Below, in pieces: positions 8,243-16,917 of a stretch of 64,000 nt of DNA; the stretch's first letter is position 1, and each line of letters opens with the position of its first letter. The notes below the pieces were generated by a model that saw only the letters and a program-made list of their open reading frames with translations, was not told where the DNA came from and did no database searches. The DNA is from Rhodovulum marinum. Lineage in GTDB: Bacteria > Pseudomonadota > Alphaproteobacteria > Rhodobacterales > Rhodobacteraceae. A program made the translations under genes and the position numbers. The stretch is taken from contig NZ_SLXP01000001.1 of assembly GCF_004343075.1 (NCBI RefSeq), positions 178,474 to 242,473 of the forward strand, in the 5' to 3' direction.

Positions 8243-8795
8243 ATCCTGACCCTAATTGGAACACCTGCCTTTCATGGCTATACTTGCTTGATCGACGGCT
8301 TTAGCGGACCTTTCTGCCCGGATAATCTGGCTCGGCGGCACCCAGAAAGACAGTCATTCTACCTCCACCTGCACGGGTCGCCATTGTACGTCACTGGTGA
8401 CGCGGGCGAAGTTCGCAAAAGCGCACTCGCTGAAATCGGTGACATTCAAGGACATCAAAGTGTACATCTTGTATTAACAGCTGTTCACCACAAGCCAACT
8501 GTTATTGCATCGTCACCAGTTTTGCGAACCTATTGGGAATGCTTAGATAGAGCACTGGAAGAGTCGCAAGGGGTTACAATTGTCGGTTACGGCGGTGTCG
8601 ACACCCACCTGAATCAACTGATCTATAACCACCGCGAAAACCTGAGAATTCGAGTAGTAGAAAGGATTACTGGCGAAACGCCTGAGGACTCAGAGAGACG
8701 TTGGCGCTCTGTTTTTGGAAACTATCAACTTGAAGTATTGCAGCTTGCAAACGTACTAGATTTTCGGAACTGGTAGCAAACGCTCGGCGCCCCCC

Positions 8796-9209
8796 TCACA
8801 CCGGCTCCCCGCTCGGCCCCTTGTCCTCCAGCCCCTCGATCACCTTGGCCAGCCGCAGCTGCGCATAGGCCTTCAGCACGTCGTTGATCAGCGCCTGGTA
8901 CCCCTTGCCGTTGGCGCGGTAGAACTTGGCCACCGGCTCCTCCAGCAGCAGGGTCACCCGCACCTTTTTCGGGTTCTTCGGATAGATTTCCGGCAGGATG
9001 TGCCAGGCCTCGGGGACGTGCAGCGCCTCCATCTCGCGGCCATAGACGAACATGTGCAGCCGCATGATCGCCTCTTGCGCGCTGGCCAGGTCGCGCAGCT
9101 CGCGCTTGCCCAGGTGGCGGTCGGCGCGCGGGCGCATCGGGTGGGGGTCCATGAAATCGTCATGGTCGAACATGGCGTCGGTGCCGGGATCGGTGTCGCG
9201 CTTTGTCAT
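8796..9209 (-). CDS. BrnA-like antitoxin family protein (DUF4415-type), orphan
   Basis: A 137-residue protein whose C-terminal half ([35 protein letters not shown], described here by its key parts [20 protein letters not shown] and [11 protein letters not shown]) resembles the ribbon-helix-helix domain of BrnA antitoxins, which repress their own promoter and bind the BrnT ribonuclease. The N-terminal half is charged and His/Asp-rich and is longer than in typical BrnA. No BrnT-like gene is next to it: the neighbours are the SIR2-like gene tail and cspA. It may therefore be a stand-alone DNA-binding regulator. The start at 9209 is preceded by GAAAGG. Confidence 0.6.
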   Translation of the reverse strand: MTKRDTDPGTDAMFDHDDFMDPHPMRPRADRHLGKRELRDLASAQEAIMRLHMFVYGREMEALHVPEAWHILPEIYPKNPKKVRVTLLLEEPVAKFYRANGKGYQALINDVLKAYAQLRLAKVIEGLEDKGPSGEPV

Positions 9210-9514
9210 GGGGGTTCCTTTCGCCGGGCCACCATGCGCCCGCCGGGTTAACGCCCTCGGGCCGCACCGTTCGGGGTCTTACGGGAGTCATATGGAATTC
9301 ATATGCGATTCATATGGAATTCATATCGGCCCCGCGCCGCCCCGGGCCGCGTTCATTTTTCTTGCAACGACTCGGGCGATGCCCCATATGGGACACGCGA
9401 CGTTACGACTTTCGACCACTGTCTTCCTTCACGGCTGCAGTACCTCGATCGACCCATGACTGCGCCGACCCGTTGCATAATGCGAGCGGGACCAAAGACT
9501 TAGGAGACAGACGG
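9210..9514. other. Intergenic region between brnA-like gene and cspA
   Basis: This 305-bp divergent intergenic space holds no gene that I can support. It contains the CATATG 11-bp array (separate entry) and a CCCATATGGG palindrome at about 9383-9392. The cold-shock promoter and a 5' leader must also lie here, but I could not fix -35/-10 boxes with confidence. Confidence 0.7.
9285..9328. repeat. Four-unit CATATG array with exact 11-bp period (copy 1)
   Basis: CATATG cores begin at 9289, 9300 and 9311, and CATATC at 9322: a strict 11-bp spacing. Between cores the spacer is GAATT, CGATT, GAATT. On the opposite strand the array reads as units of CATATGAATNN. A second array with nearly the same unit order lies at 50611-50655 in inverted orientation. 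The 11-bp phase puts every core on the same helix face, as expected for a cooperative DNA-binding protein. Confidence 0.85.
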
Positions 9515-9721
9515 ATGGCCACTGGCACCGTGAAATGGTTCAACGAAACCAAAGGCTACGGCTTCATCGCCCCCGATGGCGGCAAGAAGGACGTGTTCGT
9601 TCACATCACCGCGCTGGAACGCGCCGGCCTGCGCACGCTGGCCGACAACCAGAAGGTGACCTTCGACATCGAAGCCGGCCGCGACGGCCGCGAAAGCGCG
9701 ACGAACATCGCGCTGGCGTAA
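9515..9721 (+). CDS. cspA: Cold-shock domain protein (CspA family)
   Basis: A 68-residue single cold-shock domain, an OB-fold that binds single-stranded RNA and DNA and melts RNA structure. Both nucleic-acid-binding motifs are present: RNP1 as KGYGFIAP (residues 13-20) and RNP2 as DVFVHIT (residues 27-33). The start at 9515 is preceded by AGGAGA. The gene is monocistronic and followed by a clear intrinsic terminator. The family symbol is generic; which Csp paralogue this is cannot be told here. Confidence 0.95.
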   Translation: MATGTVKWFNETKGYGFIAPDGGKKDVFVHITALERAGLRTLADNQKVTFDIEAGRDGRESATNIALA

Positions 9722-9746
9722 TCGCCAACACCTTGAATTCACTGCC

Positions 9747-9774
9747 AAAGGGCGCCCATCGCGGCGCCCTTTTC
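9747..9774 (+). terminator. Intrinsic terminator of cspA
   Basis: A ten-pair stem AAAGGGCGCC / GGCGCCCTTT with a six-base loop CATCGC, ending in TTTT, begins 25 bp after the cspA stop. It separates cspA from the TRAP operon. Confidence 0.85.
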
Positions 9775-9926
9775 GCGTTTGCCCCGCCCCGCCCCGGCGT
9801 TGACCGGTCCCCGGCTTCGGTGTACCCCGGACCCAAGGCAACCGAGGGAACCGAAGGGTCCGCCACAAGGCCGCGCAACGACGGCCGGGACCGCCAGACG
9901 CCATGTCGAAATCAGGGAGGATGTCC

Positions 9927-10964
9927 ATGAAGATCAAGGGTTTGACCGCTGCGATCGCGATCGCCGTCTCCGCGCTTGGCGCGGGCGCGGCCTGGGCGCA
10001 GGACTACACGTTCAAGCTCCACCATTTCCTGTCGGCCAATTCGCCCACCCACACCGAAACGCTGGTCCCCTGGGCCCGCGCGGTCGAGGAGAACTCGGGC
10101 GGCAAGGTCAGGATCGAGATCTTCCCCTCGATGACCCTGGGCGGCCGCCCGCCCGAGCTGATCAACCAGGTGCGCGACGGCGTGGTGGACCTGATCTGGA
10201 CGGTGAACGGCTATACCCCCGGCCTGTTCCCGCGGACCGAGGTGATGGAACTGCCCTTCGTCTATGTCAACGATCCGGGTGCGGCGAACCTTGCGCTGTA
10301 CGAGATGTTCGAAACCGACCTGAGGGACGATTACCCGGGCGTCGAGGTGATGTTCCTGCATGTCCATTCCGGCCAGGCGATCCAGATGCGCGATGCCGAG
10401 ATCCGCAGCCCGGCCGGTTTCCGGGGCAAGAAGATCCGCATTCCCACCCGCACCGGCGCCTGGGTGCTCGAGGCGCTGGGCGCGGTGCCGGTGGCGATGC
10501 CCGTGCCCGAACTGCCGCAGGCCTTGCAAAAGGGCGTGGTCGACGGCGCGCTGATCCCGTTCGAGATCATTCCGCCGCTGAAAATCCAGGACCAGACCGA
10601 TTACCAGATCGAGCTGGCCGACAAGACGCGGCTGGGCACGACGACCTTTCAGCTGTCGATGAACAAGGCGAAATGGGACAGCCTGCCCGCCGAGATCCAG
10701 AAGGCATTCCGCGATGCTTCGGGGCCGGACTGGCTGGCCGAACTGGGCCGGGTCTGGCGCGGAACCGAGGAATTCGGGATCAAGATGGCCGTGGACTCGG
10801 GCAACGCCCATGTCACGCTGTCCCCCGAAGAAACCGAAGCCTTCCGCGCGGCCACGCAACCCGTGATCGACCGCTGGATCGCGGAGATGGACTCCAAGGG
10901 GATCGACGGCACCGCCCTGGTCGAGAAGGCCCGCGCGCTGATCGCCAAGCACGGGTCCATGTGA
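9927..10964 (+). CDS. dctP: TRAP transporter solute-binding protein, DctP type
   Basis: A 345-residue periplasmic receptor for a tripartite ATP-independent (Na+ or H+ driven) transporter of organic acids. It has a Sec signal peptide with cleavage likely after AWA (residue about 25, before QDYTFKLHH), and the family features GGKVRIEIFPSMTLGG and FRGKKIRIPTRTGAWVLEALGA, the latter containing the conserved Arg that usually pairs with a substrate carboxylate. The start at 9927 has GGAGG at six bases; ATG at 9921 is too close. The stop overlaps the next start (TGATG... ATG at 10964), so dctPQM form a coupled operon. The substrate is not predictable from sequence. Confidence 0.92.
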   Translation: MKIKGLTAAIAIAVSALGAGAAWAQDYTFKLHHFLSANSPTHTETLVPWARAVEENSGGKVRIEIFPSMTLGGRPPELINQVRDGVVDLIWTVNGYTPGLFPRTEVMELPFVYVNDPGAANLALYEMFETDLRDDYPGVEVMFLHVHSGQAIQMRDAEIRSPAGFRGKKIRIPTRTGAWVLEALGAVPVAMPVPELPQALQKGVVDGALIPFEIIPPLKIQDQTDYQIELADKTRLGTTTFQLSMNKAKWDSLPAEIQKAFRDASGPDWLAELGRVWRGTEEFGIKMAVDSGNAHVTLSPEETEAFRAATQPVIDRWIAEMDSKGIDGTALVEKARALIAKHGSM

Positions 10965-11485
10965 TGGCCGAAGGCGCCCTGGCCGGCCGGCGCGGGTTCG
11001 CCGCCCTCGTGGCGGCGCTTGCCACCGGCTGGGCGCTTTTGGGGGGCGCGGTGCTGATCGCGGTGATCGCGATGAACGTGGCCTCGGTGATCGGCGGCGT
11101 GGTCTGGAAATCCTTTCCGGGCGATTTCGAGATGACGCAGGTGGGCGTGGCGGTCGCGGCCTTCGCCTTTCTGCCCTGGTGCCAGATCACGCGCGCCAAT
11201 GTCAGCGCGGATATCTTCACCATGGGCGCCTCGCCCGCCTGGGTGGCGCGCTTGCGGCTGGCGGCCTCGGTGGTGGCGCTGGTTTTCGCGGGGCTGCTGC
11301 TGTGGCGGATGTCGGCGGGCATGGCCGACCAGCGGCAATACGGCTATACCACCACCATCCTGCAATTCCCGGTCTGGATCGCGTTCTTGCCGGTTCTGGT
11401 CTCGCTGGCGCTTCTGGCGCTGGCCAGCCTGGTGACGCTGATCGAGGACGCGCGCGGCGCGGCCCGCGGCGGGGCCGATGGCTGA
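10964..11485 (+). CDS. dctQ: TRAP transporter small permease subunit, DctQ type
   Basis: A 173-residue inner-membrane protein with four hydrophobic segments (about residues 15-40, 55-72, 90-110 and 130-155), the standard DctQ layout. The segment FLPWCQITRANVSADIF is typical of the family, in which DctQ scaffolds the large permease and receives the binding protein. It overlaps dctP by one base and dctM by eight bases. Confidence 0.92.
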   Translation: MAEGALAGRRGFAALVAALATGWALLGGAVLIAVIAMNVASVIGGVVWKSFPGDFEMTQVGVAVAAFAFLPWCQITRANVSADIFTMGASPAWVARLRLAASVVALVFAGLLLWRMSAGMADQRQYGYTTTILQFPVWIAFLPVLVSLALLALASLVTLIEDARGAARGGADG

Positions 11486-12836
11486 GGCGCTGTCGCTGGG
11501 CCTGGGCGGGTTGGCGGCGCTGATCGTGCTGATCGCGCTGCGGATGCCCATCGCTTATGCGATGATCCTGGTGGGCGGGCTGGGCATCGCGGCGCTGAAC
11601 GGGCCGGCGCTGATGCTGAACCAGCTCAAGACATTGGCCTGGGGGCAGTTCTCGATCTACGACCTGTCGGTCGTGCCGATGTTCGTGCTGATGGGCGCGT
11701 TCGCGTCCCGCGCGGGGCTAAGCCAGGCGCTGTTCCGGGCGGGGAACGCCTGGCTCGGCTGGATGCGGGGCGGCACGGCGATGGCGGCGATCGCGGCCTG
11801 TGCGGGGTTCGGGGCGGTCTGCGGATCGTCTCTGGCGACCGCGTCGACGATGGGCAAGGTCGCGCTACCGGAACTCAAGCGCTACAACTACTCGGGCGCG
11901 CTGGCCACCGGCACGCTGGCCGCGGGGGGCGTGCTGGGCATCCTGATCCCGCCCTCGGTGGTGCTGATCATCTATGCGATCATCGTCGAGGCGAACATCG
12001 TGACCATGTTCATGGCCGCGATGCTGCCCGGCACGCTGGCCGTGGTGCTGTTCCTGCTGACCATCGCGGCCTATGTCGCGATCCGTCCCAACGCCGGGCC
12101 AGCCGCCGGCGCGCTGGACGGGGCCGAGTTTCGCGCGGCGACCATCGGCGTGCTGCCGGTGCTGGTGATCTTCGCCATCGTGCTGGGGGGCATCTACGTG
12201 GGGCTCTACAACCCCACGCCGGGGGCGGCGGTGGGGGTGGCGCTGGTCTGGCTGTATGGCACGCTGCGCGGGCGGCTGCGGCTGGCCGAGATGCGCGCGG
12301 CGCTGCTGGAAACCGCCTCGACCACCGGCATGATCTACCTGATCCTGCTGGGCGCGGAACTGATGAAGATCTTCATGTCGCGGGCCGGGCTGCCGCAGGC
12401 CACGGCCGAGTGGATCGTCGCCTCTGGCATGGAACCGATGGCGGTGATGGTGCTGCTGTTGCTGGCGCTGATCCTGTTGGGCTGTTTGATGGACAGCCTG
12501 TCGATGATCCTGCTGGTCATCCCGTTCTTCTGGCCGGTGCTGGTCGAGCTGAACGGCGGGATTTACCAGGGGGCCGAGGGCGCCGGTTTCGGGATGAGCA
12601 CCGAGGATCTGAAGATCTGGTTCGGGATTCTCGCGCTGATCGTGGTTGAACTGGGGCTGATCACGCCGCCGGTGGGGATGAATGTCTTCGTCATCTCGTC
12701 GCTGGCGAGGGACACGCCGATGATCGAGACGTTCAAGGGCGTGGCCCCGTTCTTCGGGGCGGAACTGGTGCGGGTGGGGCTGTTGCTGGCCTTTCCGGCG
12801 CTCACCCTGTGGGTGCCGCGCGTGTTGGGCGGCTGA
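11478..12836 (+). CDS. dctM: TRAP transporter large permease subunit, DctM type
   Basis: A 452-residue polytopic inner-membrane protein, the ion-coupled transport subunit. It shows the glycine- and alanine-rich hairpins of the elevator fold (GAVCGSSLATASTMGKVALPE, given here by its core SSLATASTMGKVALPE; and AAGGVLGILIPPSVVLIIYA) and the C-terminal LITPPVGMNVFVISS. Length matches the family. It overlaps dctQ by eight bases and ends the operon; a chemoreceptor gene converges from the other side. Confidence 0.93.
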   Translation: MAEALSLGLGGLAALIVLIALRMPIAYAMILVGGLGIAALNGPALMLNQLKTLAWGQFSIYDLSVVPMFVLMGAFASRAGLSQALFRAGNAWLGWMRGGTAMAAIAACAGFGAVCGSSLATASTMGKVALPELKRYNYSGALATGTLAAGGVLGILIPPSVVLIIYAIIVEANIVTMFMAAMLPGTLAVVLFLLTIAAYVAIRPNAGPAAGALDGAEFRAATIGVLPVLVIFAIVLGGIYVGLYNPTPGAAVGVALVWLYGTLRGRLRLAEMRAALLETASTTGMIYLILLGAELMKIFMSRAGLPQATAEWIVASGMEPMAVMVLLLLALILLGCLMDSLSMILLVIPFFWPVLVELNGGIYQGAEGAGFGMSTEDLKIWFGILALIVVELGLITPPVGMNVFVISSLARDTPMIETFKGVAPFFGAELVRVGLLLAFPALTLWVPRVLGG

Positions 12837-12913
12837 GCCGGGGGGCGCGGCAGACCGAAAACCGGCCCCGCGGCAGGCCGCGGGACCGGGTCCGACCCGA
12901 GGGACCTTTCGGA

Positions 12914-15247
12914 TCAGAAATCCTGCCAGCCGTGGGCGCCCCCGGCACCGGCCGCACGAGCGCGCGGGGCATGGTCGGGCCGCGACGGCCGGTCCGGCGC
13001 GCCGATCACCTGCAGCGCCGGACGCGGCGCAAGCGCCGGGGCCGTGCCGTGATCGAGGCGGAACCGGCCGACCTGTCGGCGCAGGCTTTCGGCCTCGCGC
13101 TTCAGCGTCACGCTGGCCGCCGTCGCCTCTTCGACCATGGCCGCGTTCTGCTGGGTCACCTGGTCAAGCTGGGTCACGCCGACGTTGATCTCGCCCAGGC
13201 CCACCGACTGTTCGCGCGCGCCAGACGCGATGTCGCTGACATGTTCGGAAATGGTACTGACACGCTTGACGATGTCGTGCAGTGCCGTGCCCGCGCGGTT
13301 CACCAGTTCGACGCCGGATTCCACGTGGCCCGCACTTTCAAGGATCAGCCGCTTGATCTCCTTGGCGGCATCGGACGAACTTTGCGCCAGCGAGCGGACC
13401 TCGGAGGCCACAACCGCAAAGCCGCGCCCGGCATCGCCCGCGCGCGCGGCCTCGACACCCGCGTTCAGCGCCAACAGGTTGGTCTGGAACGCGATGTCGT
13501 CGATCACGCCGATGATCTGGGCGATCGCCTGGGACGACTGCTTGATCTGCGACATGGCATCGACCGCCTCGGCCACAACGCGGCCACTGGTTTCGGCATC
13601 GGCCTGGGCGTTGCGCACGATGGTTTCGACCTCGGCCGCGCCCTCGGCGGCGGCGCGCACCGAACCGGTCAACTCGTCCAGCGCCGCCGCCGTCTCCTCC
13701 AGCGTCGCGGCCTGGTTCTCGGTGCGTTGCGACAGGTCGTCGGAGGCCGAGGCGATCTCGTCGGCGCGGGTGCCGATTTCGGCCGCATTGTCGACCACGG
13801 CGCCCATCAATTCCTTGAGGTTCGCGACCGTGGCGTTGAAATCGGCGCGCAGCTGTTCGTAATCGCCCGGGAACGGCGTCTCCAGCGTGCGGGTCAGGTC
13901 GCCATCGGCCAGCGTCTGCATCGCGGCGGACAGGTCGCGGACCACCTGGTCCTGCTGCACGCGGTCCTGTTCGCGCTGGACGGCCAGGGCGTCACTTGCC
14001 GCCAGCCGGTCGCGGAATTCGACCAGCGTGCGGCCCAGCAGGCCGATTTCATCGGCGCGGGCGGCAACCGCGATCTCGGTGTCATAGCGGCCTTCGGAGA
14101 CATCTTTCATCGCTGCAACGAAACCGGCCAGCGGACGGGTGATCCCGCGGGCGCTGAACAGGCTGATCGCCACCGCGGTCAGCAGGCCCACGGACACGAA
14201 GCCGATGGTGGCATTTCGGAATGCCGCGAGGTTGGCAAGATACTCGGTCTTGTCCAGTTCGGCGACCAGAACCCAGTCGGCCCAGTCGAGGTCGATCTTG
14301 CGGGTGTCGGCCAGGCTTTCCTGGCCGCCCACGCCCTCGACCCCGTAGAAGAACCCGGTCTCGCCGGTCTTCAGCGCGGTGATGAAGGGCACATCGGGCA
14401 GCGTGTCGAGCGCGCCGAACCGGTCGTCGAACCGCGAGGCGGTGCGCGCGGTGCCATCGCCGGCGACGATATACATGTCCCCCAGCGCACCCAGCGCCGA
14501 CGTCTGCGTGACCAGACCCGCTAGCGCCGCAGTCGGCACCTGGATCGCGATCACGCCCACGCGCCGGCCCGACGCATCGTCGACGGGGCTGGCCATGAAA
14601 CCCGCGGGCACATCGGCGCTGGGCGCGTAGGGCGCGAAATCGGCCGAGGCCACGCTGCCCGGGGCGGCGTCCACGGCCTTGCGGAACACCTGGCCCAGCC
14701 CGGTTTTCGCATAGGGCCCGGTGACGAAATTCTCTCCGAAATCAGCCTCTTTCACCACGGTATACAGCAGGTCGCCGCGGGTGTTGAACAGGAAGATGTC
14801 GTAATAGCCGAACGCGTCCAGCGTGCGGAGAAACTGCCGGTGCAGCGCCGCATGCGCCGCCGAATAGGCCGAGCCGTCGCCCGCATCCGCCAGGTCCTGG
14901 CGCTGACCCAAGGGGTGGGGGTTGCCGGTGACATAGGCCGCCTGTGCCGCGGCAAGGGTGCCGCCATCGGCGCGGATCGCGGCGCCGAACGCGGTGATCG
15001 CGTCGACGACCAGCGGGGTCGCCGCGTTTGACGCGAGGTGGTGCGCCGTCGTCTCGAACCAGTCAGCCACGCGCGCGGCCTGGTCTTTGGCCAACCCGTT
15101 CAGCGTGGCCCGGGTGGAGTCGTACTGCATCTGATAGGCGCGCTGGTACAGGAAGGCGCCCATCGAGATGGAAAGGCCCGCCACGATCAGCACCATCACC
15201 AGAGGAAGGCGGCGGCTGATCGGCATCGTGGTCAGTTTTCTAAACAT
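12914..15247 (-). CDS. Transmembrane methyl-accepting chemotaxis protein with GWQDF tail
   Basis: A 777-residue chemoreceptor. TM1 lies at about residues 13-32, followed by a long periplasmic sensing region to about residue 340 (with a DYDIF-like dCache-style segment [19 protein letters not shown]), TM2 at about 345-365, a HAMP domain and a second HAMP-like helix pair, then the methyl-accepting domain with the tip [18 protein letters not shown]. The last five residues, GWQDF, match the aromatic-x-x-aromatic pentapeptide that tethers CheR/CheB to high-abundance receptors. It converges on the TRAP operon, so it might report on a TRAP substrate, but nothing proves this. The start at 15247 gives a proper TM1; the upstream 230 bp contain an AT-rich promoter-like stretch. 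Confidence 0.92.
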   Translation of the reverse strand: MFRKLTTMPISRRLPLVMVLIVAGLSISMGAFLYQRAYQMQYDSTRATLNGLAKDQAARVADWFETTAHHLASNAATPLVVDAITAFGAAIRADGGTLAAAQAAYVTGNPHPLGQRQDLADAGDGSAYSAAHAALHRQFLRTLDAFGYYDIFLFNTRGDLLYTVVKEADFGENFVTGPYAKTGLGQVFRKAVDAAPGSVASADFAPYAPSADVPAGFMASPVDDASGRRVGVIAIQVPTAALAGLVTQTSALGALGDMYIVAGDGTARTASRFDDRFGALDTLPDVPFITALKTGETGFFYGVEGVGGQESLADTRKIDLDWADWVLVAELDKTEYLANLAAFRNATIGFVSVGLLTAVAISLFSARGITRPLAGFVAAMKDVSEGRYDTEIAVAARADEIGLLGRTLVEFRDRLAASDALAVQREQDRVQQDQVVRDLSAAMQTLADGDLTRTLETPFPGDYEQLRADFNATVANLKELMGAVVDNAAEIGTRADEIASASDDLSQRTENQAATLEETAAALDELTGSVRAAAEGAAEVETIVRNAQADAETSGRVVAEAVDAMSQIKQSSQAIAQIIGVIDDIAFQTNLLALNAGVEAARAGDAGRGFAVVASEVRSLAQSSSDAAKEIKRLILESAGHVESGVELVNRAGTALHDIVKRVSTISEHVSDIASGAREQSVGLGEINVGVTQLDQVTQQNAAMVEEATAASVTLKREAESLRRQVGRFRLDHGTAPALAPRPALQVIGAPDRPSRPDHAPRARAAGAGGAHGWQDF

Positions 15248-15478
15248 CGTTACATATCCTCATGGCACACGAAAAAACCGCCACCGGCAGGCGCGGATTT
15301 CACGGTCCACGCGGGCCAGTTGGCGGTTTCTTCGGTGTCGCAGCGAGGCGATCTCGGCTGCGGGAAAATACCTTGGAACTGTTATAAATAAAGGATCATG
15401 TGTCCGATTTCGGGCATAGGCCGGGAATCTTGATGGCAGGCGCGCAGGCGCCCCTGCCGGGGCGGTCAGCCCGCCGGT

Positions 15479-15856
15479 TCAGGGCGCCTTGCTCAGCGCG
15501 CAGGCCAGGTCGAACAGGCGGCGGCGTTGGCTTTCAGGGATGGCGTGGAAAAAGCGGATCAGGTCCAGCGCCTCCTTGTCATCCAGAAGATCGACCGCCG
15601 GGGTCCCCGGCTTGCGCGGCGCCGCATGGCCATTGGCCTTGGACAGCCCGTCGAAGAAAAAGCTGACCGGAACGTCCAGCGCCCGCGCGATATCCCAAAG
15701 CCGCGACGCGCTGACCCGGTTCGCGCCGACCTCGTATTTCTGGATTTGCTGGAACTTGATCCCGACCGCCTCGGCCAGTTGCTGCTGGGTCATCCCGGTC
15801 ATCCAGCGGCGATGTCGAATGCGTTTTCCGACGTGGATATCAACGGCATGTGGCAT
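15479..15856 (-). CDS. XRE-family transcriptional regulator
   Basis: A 125-residue DNA-binding protein with an N-terminal Cro/C1 helix-turn-helix (MTQQQLAEAVGIKFQQIQKY, residues about 20-39) and a C-terminal helix that may dimerise (EALDLIRFFHAIPESQRRRL). It resembles the short XRE regulators common in Alphaproteobacteria. The start at 15856 is preceded by AAAGGA; the longer upstream frame is not conserved-looking. It lies downstream of luxI on the same strand, with a GACCCGGG/CCCGGGTC hairpin (15934-15958) between them, so it may be partly insulated from luxI transcription. A role in quorum sensing is suggested only by position. Confidence 0.88.
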   Translation of the reverse strand: MPHAVDIHVGKRIRHRRWMTGMTQQQLAEAVGIKFQQIQKYEVGANRVSASRLWDIARALDVPVSFFFDGLSKANGHAAPRKPGTPAVDLLDDKEALDLIRFFHAIPESQRRRLFDLACALSKAP

Positions 15857-15972
15857 GAAATTTCCTTTTGCAGACTCGCTAACACACAGATGCCGGGCGG
15901 GTCTTGCGACCCCGCCCGGGGGTCGACCTGTCAGACCCGGGCGGCAATTCCCCGGGTCGACCGGCCGCTTCG

Positions 15973-16602
15973 TCAGGCGGCGACCGCCGCCGGCGGACGG
16001 TTCTCCAATGACAGGTCGTGTCGCACCCCGCAACCGAACGCGATGAACCGACCGTCCTTGTTGCCCGTGATCGCGCCCAGCGCGCGGGGCTGATACCCCA
16101 TCGACCGCGCCATGCGCATGAACGAGGTCGGCCCGAGGAACAGGCACTCCTCGGCGTTCTGCCCGGCCAGGTAGGCATTGGCCGCGGTCAGAACGTCGGC
16201 GGCGATGCCCGGGGTCATCGCGGCCAGCCGCGTCAGTTCCCAGACCTTCGCCGAGACCGGCGGTTCATCCGCGCAGACCTCGCGCGGGAGGCCCGGCAGA
16301 AGGCCCAGCCAGGCATCGCGGATCATGTAGGAATAGACGTATTTTCCCCTGCCATATCGCCAGTCCGTGCGCAGCAGGCGGGCACCGCCGACGACCTCGG
16401 TGCCGCGATGGGCCACGATATAGACCGCGCCCAGGTAATCATACTGTTCGAACTCCAGGTCCTGAACGTGGTAAAGATCCCATTTCAGCCGGTCGATGAA
16501 CACCGACTTTCGCAACGCCAGGAACCGCGTCACCAGGTTCCACCGCCTATGGTCGAAGGGAAGCCGAAGCGCGGCAAGCTCGATGGGCTGGTCTTCCGAC
16601 AT
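15973..16602 (-). CDS. luxI: Acyl-homoserine-lactone synthase, LuxI family
   Basis: A 209-residue autoinducer synthase that joins S-adenosylmethionine and an acyl carrier to make an N-acyl-homoserine lactone. The invariant residues of the family are visible in LRKSVFIDRLKWDL (Arg, Phe, Trp), EFEQYDYLGAVYIV (Glu/Asp), GGARLLRTD (Arg) and KVWELTRLAA (Glu and Arg). Length is normal. The start ATG overlaps the stop of the preceding 73-codon gene by TGATG, so the two are coupled. The acyl chain cannot be predicted. luxI is a family symbol. Confidence 0.93.
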   Translation of the reverse strand: MSEDQPIELAALRLPFDHRRWNLVTRFLALRKSVFIDRLKWDLYHVQDLEFEQYDYLGAVYIVAHRGTEVVGGARLLRTDWRYGRGKYVYSYMIRDAWLGLLPGLPREVCADEPPVSAKVWELTRLAAMTPGIAADVLTAANAYLAGQNAEECLFLGPTSFMRMARSMGYQPRALGAITGNKDGRFIAFGCGVRHDLSLENRPPAAVAA

Positions 16603-16823
16603 CAGTGCACATTGCTCCTCATACGCCGGCGCGGCGGATGGTCGGCATCCGCAGCGCCCAGAAACCATTTCGTGCCCTGCGGCAACACGATCCAAACCCC
16701 GGCCGCGTCCTTTTCCAGGGTGACGACGCCATCATTGGCGAAGCAGTCCAGATTCTGCGCGATGGTCTCCACCATGTCGCGCGAAAGTCGGAATCGCTGG
16801 GGGGGCGAAAAGATCGTAGACAT
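16602..16823 (-). CDS. Small protein coupled to luxI, unknown function
   Basis: A 73-codon gene between luxR and luxI, on the luxI strand, whose TGA overlaps the luxI ATG. I do not recognise it as a named family. The sequence has an N-terminal basic amphipathic part (PPQRFRLSRDMVETIAQNLD), then a strand-rich centre (DGVVTLEKDAAGVWIVLPQG) and a basic tail. The start at 16823 is preferred to 16844 because seven residues of the longer form look non-coding. Its tight coupling and placement before the synthase suggest a role in autoinducer synthesis or in tuning LuxR, which is inference from position. Confidence 0.65.
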   Translation of the reverse strand: MSTIFSPPQRFRLSRDMVETIAQNLDCFANDGVVTLEKDAAGVWIVLPQGTKWFLGAADADHPPRRRMRSNVH

Positions 16824-16875
16824 GGCCACACGCTGTCGCGGCACTTGGCCGCCTTCAATCCAAAGATAGGCGAAA

Positions 16876-16906
16876 CTATACTTTCGACTTATACTTTAGT
16901 ATAAAT
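16876..16906. promoter_or_regulatory. Palindromic lux-box-like site between luxR and the luxI operon
   Basis: In the 94-bp divergent space an inverted repeat TTATAC-TTTA-GTATAA covers 16889-16904. Its left half is repeated 12 bp upstream as CTATACTTTC (16877-16886), so TATACTTT occurs twice in tandem. It sits 13-30 bp before the luxR start, in the only AT-rich stretch. By position it is the likely LuxR operator or a core promoter; the sequence differs from the Vibrio lux box. Confidence 0.45.
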
Positions 16907-16917
16907 TGATGGGATAG

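Larger units (their letters stand above)
7421..8252 (+). mobile_element. IS5-family insertion sequence, complete, 832 bp
   Basis: The element is bounded by perfect 10-bp terminal inverted repeats, GGGTCAGGAT at 7421-7430 and ATCCTGACCC at 8243-8252. It is flanked on both sides by TA (7419-7420 and 8253-8254), the target duplication. Two overlapping frames encode a DDE transposase joined by -1 frameshifting. The short TA duplication and two-frame arrangement suggest the IS427-type branch of the IS5 family. Its GC content is higher than that of the gene it interrupts and closer to the host's. Ends and coding regions look intact, so it may still be mobile. Confidence 0.92.
6959..8776 (+). pseudogene. 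SIR2-like domain gene interrupted by an IS5-family element
   Basis: Two pieces of one gene, 6959-7420 and 8255-8776, are separated by the insertion sequence. Removing 7421-8254 (834 bp, one TA copy plus the element) joins them in frame into a 327-residue protein: ...DDLLYRSL then IGTPAFHGY.... The joined product shows an N-terminal nucleotide-binding-like turn (VLLFGNGLGRSLNN), ATLNYDDLLY, YLHLHGSP and VTIVGYGGVDTHLNQLI, the order expected for SIR2-type NAD-binding domains, which often occur in phage-defence proteins; DUF4917-like proteins are an alternative. Start 6959 has AGAGGA at good spacing; an upstream ATG at 6881 has AAGGAG too close. The gene is AT-rich relative to its surroundings. 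As it stands it should be inactive. Confidence 0.6.

Noticed and set aside
9289-9327. CRISPR array or simple microsatellite
   Set aside because: Spacers of five bases are far too short for CRISPR, and the spacer variation with strict 11-bp phase does not fit a slippage microsatellite.
16889-16904. Canonical Vibrio-type lux box
   Set aside because: The palindrome is in the right place but does not match the lux box consensus, so only a lux-box-like call was made.
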